The notes beneath the pieces are model-generated. The model searched no databases. It was not told where the DNA came from and saw nothing but the letters and a program-made list of their open reading frames with translations. Shown here one piece after another: positions 30,281-36,190 of a DNA stretch of 36,190 nucleotides. The stretch's first letter is position 1, and each line of letters opens with the position of its first letter. The stretch comes from Streptomyces narbonensis (lineage in GTDB: Bacteria; Actinomycetota; Actinomycetes; Streptomycetales; Streptomycetaceae): the NCBI RefSeq assembly GCF_014649015.1, contig NZ_BMSF01000030.1, positions 1 through 36,190 on the forward strand, written 5' to 3'. A program made the position numbers and the translations under genes.

Positions 30281-31522
30281 ATGGCCGAGCACACCGAGCA
30301 CGCGGCGCACCCCGCCTACCCCGTCGGTCTCCGTCTCGCGGGCCGTCGCGTCGTCGTCCTGGGCGGCGGCCAGGTCGCCCAGCGCCGGCTGCCCGCACTG
30401 ATCGCCGCGGGCGCCGACATCACGCTGATCTCCCCGTCCGCGACCCCCTCCGTGGAGGCCATGGCCGAGGCGGGCGAGATCACCTGGGTGAAGCGCCGGT
30501 ACGAGGACGGTGACCTCGCCGAGACCTGGTACGCACTGGTGGCCACCACCGACGCGACCGCCAACGCCGCGGCCTCCGCCGAGGCCGAGCGCACCCGCAC
30601 CTGGTGCGTGCGCTCCGACGACGCCGAGTCGGCCACCGCCTGGACCCCGGCCACCGGCCGCGACGCGGGCGTCACCGTCGCGGTGCTCACCGGCCACGAC
30701 CCCCGTCGCTCCGCCGCCGTGCGCGACGCGATCGTCGAGGGCCTCCGGGACGGCTCCCTGGCCGCGCCCGCGCACCGTTCCCGTACCCCCTTCGTCGCCC
30801 TGGTCGGCGGCGGCCCCGGCGACCCGGACCTGATCACCGTCCGCGGACGCCGGCTCCTCGCCGAGGCCGACGTGGTCATCGCCGACCGACTCGGCCCCCG
30901 CGACCTCCTCGACGAACTGCCCCCGCACGTCGAGGTGATCGACGCGGCCAAGATCCCGTACGGCCGTTTCATGGCCCAGGAGGCCATCAACAACGCGCTG
31001 ATCGAGCACGCGAAGGCGGGCAGGTCCGTCGTCCGCCTCAAGGGCGGCGACCCCTTCGTCTTCGGCCGCGGCATGGAGGAGGCCCAGGCGCTCGCCGTCG
31101 AGGGCATCGCCTGCACGGTCGTCCCCGGCATCTCCAGCTCGATCTCGGTCCCCGGCGCGGCCGGCATCCCGGTCACCCACCGGGGCGTGGCCCACGAGTT
31201 CACCGTGGTCAGCGGACACGTCGCCCCGGACGACCCGCGTTCCCTGGTCGACTGGGCCTCGCTCGCCAAGCTCACCGGCACGCTGGTGATCCTCATGGGC
31301 GTCGACAAGATCGGGAAGATCGCCGAGGCGCTCATCGCCCACGGCAAGGCCCCGGACACTCCGCTGGCGCTCGTCCAGGAGGGCACCACGGCGACCCAGC
31401 GCCGGGTCGACGCCACGCTCGCGACGGTCGCGGAGACGGTCAAGGCCGAGGAGGTCCGCCCGCCGACCGTCATCGTCATCGGCGACGTCGTCGCCGAGGG
31501 CCCCGGCAAGCTGGTGAAGTAA
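30281..31522 (+). CDS. cysG: Siroheme synthase-like: precorrin-2 dehydrogenase + uroporphyrinogen-III methyltransferase
   Basis: 413 aa. The N-terminal half (about 15-165) is a CysG_N/Met8-type NAD domain (GRRVVVLGGGQVAQRRLP). The C-terminal half (about 169-413) is SUMT: VALVGGGPGDPDLITVRG, RLKGGDPFVFGRG, VVPGISSSISVPGAAGIPVTHRG, GTLVILMGVDKI. Makes precorrin-2 and oxidises it toward sirohydrochlorin, feeding both siroheme (sulfite/nitrite reductase) and corrin synthesis. The CysG linker helix domain is short, as in many actinobacterial forms; iron chelation is not certain. The ATG at 30281 has GAGGAG upstream. A protein with this layout is often named cobA in actinobacteria. Confidence 0.93.
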   Translation: MAEHTEHAAHPAYPVGLRLAGRRVVVLGGGQVAQRRLPALIAAGADITLISPSATPSVEAMAEAGEITWVKRRYEDGDLAETWYALVATTDATANAAASAEAERTRTWCVRSDDAESATAWTPATGRDAGVTVAVLTGHDPRRSAAVRDAIVEGLRDGSLAAPAHRSRTPFVALVGGGPGDPDLITVRGRRLLAEADVVIADRLGPRDLLDELPPHVEVIDAAKIPYGRFMAQEAINNALIEHAKAGRSVVRLKGGDPFVFGRGMEEAQALAVEGIACTVVPGISSSISVPGAAGIPVTHRGVAHEFTVVSGHVAPDDPRSLVDWASLAKLTGTLVILMGVDKIGKIAEALIAHGKAPDTPLALVQEGTTATQRRVDATLATVAETVKAEEVRPPTVIVIGDVVAEGPGKLVK

Positions 31523-31562
31523 CCACAGGTAACGGAAACCTGTCACCCGCCGTCGCACCCCA

Positions 31563-31597
31563 TTGGCACCACACCCCGGACAAGGCAGTATCACCCC
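31563..31597 (+). promoter_or_regulatory. Leaderless-type promoter of the SpoU methyltransferase
   Basis: TTGGCA (31563-31568), 17 bp, CAGTAT (31586-31591), then 6 nt to the GTG at 31598. The distance puts the transcription start on the start codon; no SD is present. Confidence 0.65.
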
Positions 31598-32416
31598 GTG
31601 GCCGAACTCATCACGATCGACGACCCCGACGACCCGCGCCTGCGCGACTACACCGGCCTGACCGACGTCGAGCTCCGGCGCAGACGCGAGCCCGCCGAGG
31701 GCCTGTTCATCGCGGAGGGCGAGAAGGTCATCCGCCGGGCCCGGCAGGCCGGTTACGAGATGCGGTCGATGCTGCTCTCCGCCAAGTGGGTGGACGTCAT
31801 GCGCGATGTCATCGACGAGGTCCCGGCACCCGTGTACGCGGTCCAGCCGGACCTCGCCGAGCGGGTCACCGGTTACCACGTGCACCGCGGGGCCCTCGCC
31901 TCGATGCAGCGCAAGCCCCTCCCGGGCGCGACGGAGCTGCTGGCCGGCGCCCGCCGGGTGGTGATCATGGAGTCGGTCAACGACCACACCAACATCGGCG
32001 CCATCTTCCGCAGCGCCGCCGCCCTGGGCATGGACGCGGTCCTGCTCTCCCCGGACTGCGCGGACCCGCTCTACCGTCGCTCCGTCAAGGTCTCGATGGG
32101 CGCGGTCTTCTCCGTCCCGTACGCCCGACTGGACACCTGGCCCCGGGGCCTGGAGGCGGTGCGGGAAGCGGGGTTCAAGATCCTCGCGCTGACCCCGGCG
32201 GAGAAGGCGACGTCGATCGACGAGGCGGCCCCGCACCGGCTGGAGCGGGTGGCACTGATGCTCGGCGCGGAGGGCGACGGCCTCTCCACGCAGGCGCTGC
32301 GCGCGGCCGACGAGTGGGTGCGGATCCCGATGGCCCACGGCGTCGACTCCCTCAACGTGGGCGCGGCGGCGGCGGTCGCCTTCTACGCGGTGGCGACGGG
32401 CCGCCCGGACTCCTGA
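31598..32416 (+). CDS. SpoU/TrmH-family RNA 2'-O-methyltransferase
   Basis: 272 aa. The N-terminal part (1-100, RRRREPAEGLFIAEGEKVIRRA) is the RNA-substrate-binding domain. The SPOUT domain has MESVNDHTNIGAIFRSAAA (motif 1), GAEGDGLS (motif 2) and IPMAHGVDSLNVGAAAAVAFY (motif 3, the SAM-binding knot). Acts on rRNA or tRNA ribose 2'-OH; the site is not readable from sequence. The GTG start is in a leaderless context. Confidence 0.92.
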   Translation: MAELITIDDPDDPRLRDYTGLTDVELRRRREPAEGLFIAEGEKVIRRARQAGYEMRSMLLSAKWVDVMRDVIDEVPAPVYAVQPDLAERVTGYHVHRGALASMQRKPLPGATELLAGARRVVIMESVNDHTNIGAIFRSAAALGMDAVLLSPDCADPLYRRSVKVSMGAVFSVPYARLDTWPRGLEAVREAGFKILALTPAEKATSIDEAAPHRLERVALMLGAEGDGLSTQALRAADEWVRIPMAHGVDSLNVGAAAAVAFYAVATGRPDS

Positions 32417-32433
32417 CGGCGTGAACCAAGCCG

Positions 32434-32478
32434 CAAGCCGACCGAGGTCCGACGACCTCCGGTCGGCTTGTCGCTTTT
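32434..32478 (+). terminator. Terminator after the SpoU methyltransferase
   Basis: caagccgaccgaggtc (32434-32449) pairs with gacctccggtcggcttg (32454-32470) with one bulge; loop cgac; followed by tcgctttt, an unusually T-rich tail for this genome. Confidence 0.8.
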
Positions 32479-32512
32479 CCGGCCCCGTTCGGCCCTGCCT
32501 CTAGCCCTGCCC

Positions 32513-33697
32513 CTAGCCCTGCAGAGCCTGTGCGGCGGCGATGCCCAGGGCCACGACCAGGGTCACGACGACGAAGACGAAGAGCCGCTGGCGCAGCAGA
32601 CGGGGGTTGGCCGGACGGCGTCCCGTGGACGTCGAGCGGGCGCCCGGCCGGGTGCCGGGACGGGACTGGGGAGCCCGTGAGCCGCCGGTCCGCGGCCCGG
32701 CCGAGGGCCGCGAGGCAGGGCTCGCACCCCGCGCCTGTCCCCGCTGCTCCCGCTCCGCGTCCCGCTCGGAACCCCGGCCGCGGGTGTCCCGCTCCGTGTA
32801 CCGCTCGGTCGGCCGGGCCGGATTCCGCTCCTCGGTCCGCTCCCGCTGGACGGGCGGCCGCGCGACCGGCAGGCCCTGGGCCTCACGGGCGGCGATCTCC
32901 TTGAGCCGCATCGACAGCTGGAGCGTGCTGGGGCGTTCCTCCGGGTCCTTCGCCAGACAGGCCCGGATCAGCGGGGCCAGCGCGTCCGGGACGCCCTGAA
33001 GATGCGGCTCCTCGTGCACGACCCGGTAGAGCATGACCTCCGAACTCCCGTGCCCGAAGGGGGAGTCGGCCATCGCCGCGTACGCGAGGGTGGCGCCGAG
33101 CGAGAAGACGTCCGTGGCCGGGGTGACGGCCGCGCCGCGCACCTGCTCCGGGGCGAGGAAGCCGGGCGAGCCCACGGCCGTCCCGACGTGGGTGAGCGTG
33201 CTGGCACCGGTGGCCCAGGCGATTCCGAAGTCGATGATCCGGGGGCCCTTGGGGGAGAGCAGGATGTTCGAGGGCTTCAGGTCGCGGTGGACGACGCCGG
33301 CCTCGTGGACGGCGACCAGGCCCTCGGAGAGCGCGGCCCCGATGGAGGCCACGTCGGCGGCGCGCAGTCCGCCCTCCTCGGCGACCCGGTCGTGGAGGGA
33401 GGGGCCGGGCACGTACTGGGTGGCGAACCAGGGGCGCTCGGCCTCCAGGTCGGCGGCGACCAGCCGGGCCGTGCAGCCGCCGCGGATCCGCCGGGCCGCG
33501 GACACCTCGCGGGCGAAACGGGACCGGAACTCCTGGTCCTCGGCGAGATCGGGCCGGATGACCTTGAGCGCGACGCGCTGACCGCGCCGGTCGGACCCGA
33601 GGTACACGACCCCCATCCCGCCGGCCCCCAGCCTGCGGTGGAGCCGGAACGACCCGACGATCCGCGGATCCTCGCGCCGGAGCCGCATCATCGCCAT
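32513..33697 (-). CDS. Membrane-anchored serine/threonine protein kinase
   Basis: 394 aa. Complete Hanks-type kinase: glycine loop LGAGGMGVV (23-31), Lys45 in VALKVI, HRDLKPSN (136-143), DFGIA (155-159) and SPGFLAPEQV. The region about 275-365 is Arg/Pro/Ser-rich and disordered, then a single hydrophobic segment (about 367-392: RLFVFVVVTLVVALGIAAAQ) with only a tiny outer tail. It has no PASTA or other sensor domain outside. The ATG at 33697 was chosen over one 10 codons upstream because GAGGGG is correctly spaced and MAMMRLRREDPRIVGSFRL fits the family start. It is divergent from a small membrane protein gene. Confidence 0.92.
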   Translation of the reverse strand: MAMMRLRREDPRIVGSFRLHRRLGAGGMGVVYLGSDRRGQRVALKVIRPDLAEDQEFRSRFAREVSAARRIRGGCTARLVAADLEAERPWFATQYVPGPSLHDRVAEEGGLRAADVASIGAALSEGLVAVHEAGVVHRDLKPSNILLSPKGPRIIDFGIAWATGASTLTHVGTAVGSPGFLAPEQVRGAAVTPATDVFSLGATLAYAAMADSPFGHGSSEVMLYRVVHEEPHLQGVPDALAPLIRACLAKDPEERPSTLQLSMRLKEIAAREAQGLPVARPPVQRERTEERNPARPTERYTERDTRGRGSERDAEREQRGQARGASPASRPSAGPRTGGSRAPQSRPGTRPGARSTSTGRRPANPRLLRQRLFVFVVVTLVVALGIAAAQALQG

Positions 33698-34226
33698 GTC
33701 CGTCCCCTCGTCCGTTCGACGTGGCACAGCTTACGTAGTGGCGCCCGAACGTGCTCATAGGCCGCGCCCTCGCACCGGGATCGATTGTCAGTGCTGAGGG
33801 GGACGGAAGGGGGAAGCGGGCACCCGGCTGCACCCTCAACCCCCTTTTCCGGCTGATCACTTGACGGAGGCTCGCGAGAACCCCGGCACGGCTCGAAGGG
33901 CGTCTCGCGGCCCCGGGGGAGGGCTCGGGCAAGCCTGAGATCCGGACGGGCCCCGGCGAAGTGAGCGATGTCACGCCCGGTGACCTGCCCGACACCCCTG
34001 GGGAGGGGGACGACCCCTCCGGGAAGACCCCCAGTTCCGGGTGCCCGTCTCCACCCAGGGGAGTACTCCGTCCGGCCGGTCGTCATCCTCCGGGAGGCCC
34101 GCAAGTCGGTACGCGGGCATGACGCCCGGGCGCCCCCCGCTCCCTAGTGTTGTTGTCAGCGGCGGGTGCAGCACTCGTCCCCCGAGGTCACGCACCCGCC
34201 GCGCCGACCACGACAGGAGAGGAACC
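33698..34226. other. Long intergenic regulatory region between divergent genes
   Basis: 529 bp without a convincing gene. Contains GGAGTACTCC (34060-34069, perfect palindrome), a ccgggaggcc-type dyad nearby, TAGTGT (34145-34150) as a possible -10 for the plus-strand gene, and an 11-bp hairpin gcggcgggtgc/gcacccgccgc (34159-34169 with 34192-34202) that would lie in the 5' UTR of that gene. Size and density suggest several regulator sites or an unannotated small RNA. Confidence 0.5.
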
Positions 34227-34394
34227 ATGGCGTACACGGCACCGCGGTCGACCACCAGCCCTTCGGGCCGCCGTCACCCCTTGGTGGCCACGGCCATGGT
34301 CCTCCCTCTCGCGGCCCTGCTCGTCGTCGTCTTCGGCGGCTGGGAAGCAGTGGTCACACAGGCGTCGTCCGTGGGCGTGTTGTTGGGGCGCTGA
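34227..34394 (+). CDS. Small single-span membrane protein
   Basis: 55 aa: MAYTAPRSTTSPSGRRHP is basic and polar, then a hydrophobic helix at about 19-37 (LVATAMVLPLAALLVVVFGG), then WEAVVTQASSVGVLLGR. It has a strong AGGAGAGGA RBS, and a terminator follows at 34483. No family is recognised. Basic N-terminus inside, C-terminus outside is expected. It is divergent from the Ser/Thr kinase. Confidence 0.75.
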   Translation: MAYTAPRSTTSPSGRRHPLVATAMVLPLAALLVVVFGGWEAVVTQASSVGVLLGR

Positions 34395-34482
34395 ACAGCG
34401 CCCGGACCTGGGAGAGCGGCCCGGGTCGGGGACACACGGCCATCAGCCCCGTGGGGACGGGGGTGTGGCGGACGGCAGCGTG

Positions 34483-34512
34483 AGGCCGGTCAGCTGGGGA
34501 GCTGACCGGCCT
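34483..34512 (+). terminator. Terminator after the small membrane protein
   Basis: aggccggtcagct (34483-34495) and agctgaccggcct (34500-34512), perfect 13-bp stem, loop gggg. Confidence 0.8.
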
Positions 34513-34546
34513 TCGCGCTCTCCGGAACAGCGCGTACGCTCCCCGC
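34512..34546 (+). promoter_or_regulatory. Leaderless-type promoter of the APH-like gene
   Basis: TACGCT (34535-34540) ends 6 nt before the GTG at 34547; TTCGCG (34512-34517) lies 17 bp upstream as a poor -35. No SD is visible. Confidence 0.5.
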
Positions 34547-35620
34547 GTGGACCCCGCAGACCCGCTCTCGCCCGCCCCGACGCCGCTCGGCCGGTCGGCC
34601 GTGGAAGCACCGCCGGACCCGCCGGACCCGTCCGACCGACGCGAGGGGTCCGACGGGATCGACCGGTCCGAGTCGTACGAAGTCCTCGACCGGCTCGCCG
34701 CCGTCGCGCGCGCCGCCGCTCACCGCCCCGGCGCGCCCTGCCGCTGCGCGAGCGGCCTCGTCGGGGTGCTCGCCGACCGGGACGACGGGACCGTCGTGCG
34801 CCACGGGCGGCTCGTCGCCAAGGCGCACGCGCCCGACACCGACCCCGAGGCGCACCGTGCGCGCCTCGCCCTCGCCGCCCACCCCGACGTGGCCGGCGTC
34901 CTCCTGCAGCCGCTCCCGCTCCCCGTCCCGTCGCAGCGCGGCGCCGAACTCGACGGCCGTCCCGTCAGCCTCTGGCCGTACGGTGCGCCCGTCGCCCCGG
35001 ACGACCCCGACGCCGCCCCCTGGGAGGAGGCGGCGCGGCTCCTCGCGCTGCTCCACCGCACGCCGCCCCCACGGGAGCCGGCCCCGCGGCTCCCGGAGAT
35101 GCGGGCCCCGCTCAAGGTCTCGCTCGCCGTGGACCGGATGCTCCGCACGGCACCGGACCACCCGGCCGCCGCCGTCGTGCTGAGTGCCTGGCGGACGATC
35201 CCCCGCGGCGGGGAATCGGGCCCCCGGCTGCTCTGCCACGGCGACTTCCACCTCGGCCAACTGGTGCGCGAGCCCCGGCCGGTCGGTGACGGGCCCTGGC
35301 GGCTCATCGACGTCGACGACCTGGGCCTCGGCGATCCCGCGTGGGATCTGGCCCGCCCCGCCGCCTGGTTCGCCGCGGGCATCCTGCCGCCGGACGTGTG
35401 GTCGCGCTTCCTCGACGCCTACCGGGAAGCGGACGGGCCGGCCGTCGGAGGCGACCCCTGGGTGCAACTCGACGTCCCCGCCCGGGCACTGACGGTCCAG
35501 ACGGCGGCCCTGGCCGTCGCCAAGTCCACGGTCGAGCGCCGATCGCTCGACGAGGTGGAGGACGTGATGATCGACACCTGTGGGCGGATTGCCGGACATC
35601 GAACCGATTCGGCTCCTTAG
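34547..35620 (+). CDS. Aminoglycoside phosphotransferase-like (APH) family kinase
   Basis: 357 aa. Pro/Asp-rich first 40 residues, then a kinase-like lobe; the catalytic loop HGDFHLGQL (about 231-239, HxDxxxxN-like with Gln for Asn) and metal site DVDDLGLGDPAWDLARPA (about 255-272) are APH-family marks. Its real substrate is likely a small hydroxylated molecule; antibiotic resistance is not shown. The GTG start gives the longest form; a later start would remove the low-complexity head. Confidence 0.82.
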   Translation: MDPADPLSPAPTPLGRSAVEAPPDPPDPSDRREGSDGIDRSESYEVLDRLAAVARAAAHRPGAPCRCASGLVGVLADRDDGTVVRHGRLVAKAHAPDTDPEAHRARLALAAHPDVAGVLLQPLPLPVPSQRGAELDGRPVSLWPYGAPVAPDDPDAAPWEEAARLLALLHRTPPPREPAPRLPEMRAPLKVSLAVDRMLRTAPDHPAAAVVLSAWRTIPRGGESGPRLLCHGDFHLGQLVREPRPVGDGPWRLIDVDDLGLGDPAWDLARPAAWFAAGILPPDVWSRFLDAYREADGPAVGGDPWVQLDVPARALTVQTAALAVAKSTVERRSLDEVEDVMIDTCGRIAGHRTDSAP

Positions 35621-35678
35621 GCGTCCACGTAAGGTGAAGCCACCATTCGAACGGCAATGTCAGGGAGTTGAGCCGAGC

Positions 35679-35957
35679 ATGCAGTGTCCCAAGTGTCATG
35701 CGGCCATGCACACGTACAACCGCAACGGCGTCCAGATCGAGCAGTGCAGCGGCTGCCGCGGCATATTCCTGGACTTCGGCGAGCTGGAGGCCCTGACCCG
35801 CCTGGAGTCCCAGTGGGTCCAGCAGGCGCCGCCGCCGCAGGCCTACCCGGCGCAGCAGGCCCCCGCGGCTCCCGCCTGGGGTGCCCCGCACCAGGGTGGC
35901 CACCACGGCGGTCACTACCGCCAGCGCGGCTTCGGCCGGATGCTCTTCTCCTCCTGA
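35679..35957 (+). CDS. TFIIB-type zinc-ribbon protein
   Basis: 92 aa. MQCPKCHAAM with Cys3/Cys6 and CSGCRGIFLDFGELEAL with Cys23/Cys26 form one zinc ribbon of the zf-TFIIB family. The middle is Gln/Pro/Ala-rich (48-70), then a His/Gly segment (HQGGHHGGHY) that may bind metal, and a tail GFGRMLFSS. GGGAG lies about 11 nt before the ATG. Role unknown; these proteins are small and widespread in actinobacteria. The gene begins 58 bp after the APH-like gene. Confidence 0.85.
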   Translation: MQCPKCHAAMHTYNRNGVQIEQCSGCRGIFLDFGELEALTRLESQWVQQAPPPQAYPAQQAPAAPAWGAPHQGGHHGGHYRQRGFGRMLFSS

Positions 35958-35966
35958 GCGGAGCAC

Positions 35967-36007
35967 GAAGAAGCCCCCGGCCGCGAGCTGCGGCCGGGGG
36001 CTTCTTC
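35967..36007. terminator. Terminator between the zinc-ribbon gene and tRNA-Val
   Basis: Perfect 18-bp stem (35967-35984 with 35990-36007), loop gagct. It lies between convergent transcription units and can end both. Confidence 0.85.
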
Positions 36008-36010
36008 AGG

Positions 36011-36085
36011 TGGTGCGCGATACTGGGATTGAACCAGTGACCTCTTCCGTGTCAGGGAAGCGCTCTCCCGCTGAGCTAATCGCGC
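36011..36085 (-). tRNA. tRNA-Val (anticodon GAC), CCA encoded
   Basis: On the minus strand: acceptor GCGCGAT/ATCGCGC, D arm GCTCAGCGGGAGAGC, anticodon stem CTTCC/GGAAG with loop CTGACAC (anticodon GAC, reads GUC/GUU valine), T arm CTGGTTCAATCCCAG. The 3' end reads ACCA, so CCA is in the gene. Full cloverleaf. Confidence 0.96.
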
Positions 36086-36128
36086 GGGGGTGGTGCACAC
36101 GTCGTACCCGAAGATACTACGTGCTGCG

Positions 36129-36190
36129 TGCGCGATACTGGGATTGAACCAGTGACCTCTTCCGTGTCAGGGAAGCGCTCTCCCGCTGAG
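36129..36190 (-). tRNA. tRNA-Val (anticodon GAC), partial, CCA not encoded
   Basis: Identical to the neighbouring tRNA-Val over all visible bases (discriminator at 36129 through the D arm); the last about 10 nt at the 5' end lie outside the window. The base after the discriminator is not CCA but cgc (minus strand), so CCA must be added by enzyme. Confidence 0.94.

Noticed and set aside
1..36190. CRISPR array, phage or integrative element
   Set aside because: No direct repeats with unique spacers, no integrase or phage genes. The repeats seen are tandem minisatellites and one MITE.

Overview
The window looks like chromosomal core DNA from a Streptomyces or close relative. Reasons: very high GC with GC-biased third codon positions, frequent GTG/TTG starts, an argCJBDR operon with separate argH, Tat-exported proteins, several leaderless-type promoters, and long antisense shadow ORFs. 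No CRISPR array, phage genes or complete insertion sequence is visible; the only mobile-type DNA is a ~177 bp MITE-like palindrome.

Layout. 1-5.0 kb: a fragment of an upstream gene, then minus-strand genes for an ABC-F ATPase, an ECF41-like sigma factor with a C-terminal SnoaL-like domain, a frameshifted M48 metallopeptidase, and a DHFR/RibD-like reductase. 5.2-10.1 kb: argC-(31-codon ORF)-argJ-argB-argD-argR, tightly coupled, behind a promoter overlapped by an ArgR-type operator. 10.2-12.3 kb: an L,D-transpeptidase-like gene, the MITE and a HEAT-repeat protein, all on the minus strand. 12.4-13.9 kb: argH with a second ArgR-type promoter. 14.0-16.2 kb: a TetR regulator coupled to a 14-TM MFS exporter, with a perfect operator. 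16.3-18.3 kb: a PlsC-type acyltransferase and a divergent Tat-exported glycerophosphodiester phosphodiesterase with a candidate PHO box. 18.4-20.5 kb: a sigma-like protein with a 27-bp minisatellite, an acetyltransferase and two small membrane proteins. 20.9-23.9 kb: a Cys/Met-rich leader peptide followed by metNIQ. 24.0-31.5 kb: an acetyltransferase, cobL, a very long BluB-CobT fusion, and a CysG-like siroheme/precorrin-2 enzyme. 31.6-36.2 kb: a SpoU methyltransferase, a Ser/Thr kinase, a small membrane protein, an APH-like kinase, a zinc-ribbon protein, and two tandem tRNA-Val(GAC) genes.

How the parts fit. ArgC, J, B, D and H make ornithine and finish arginine; ArgR is the arginine sensor and represses the two promoters. 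MetNIQ imports methionine. CysG, CobL and BluB-CobT serve siroheme and cobalamin synthesis, which support sulfite reduction and B12-dependent methionine synthase, so sulfur and methionine metabolism is a secondary theme. No argG is present.

The most interesting unexplained signals are regulatory: (i) a 28-residue Cys/Met-ending leader peptide before metNIQ, followed by competing hairpins; (ii) an 8-codon upstream ORF in the ABC-F leader whose sequence is perfectly complementary to the ABC-F Shine-Dalgarno region; (iii) a 31-codon ORF joined to argC and argJ by GTGA overlaps at both ends; and (iv) a ~650-residue Pro/Ala/Glu-rich extension on the BluB-CobT fusion. All functional calls are from reading sequence; no database search was run.
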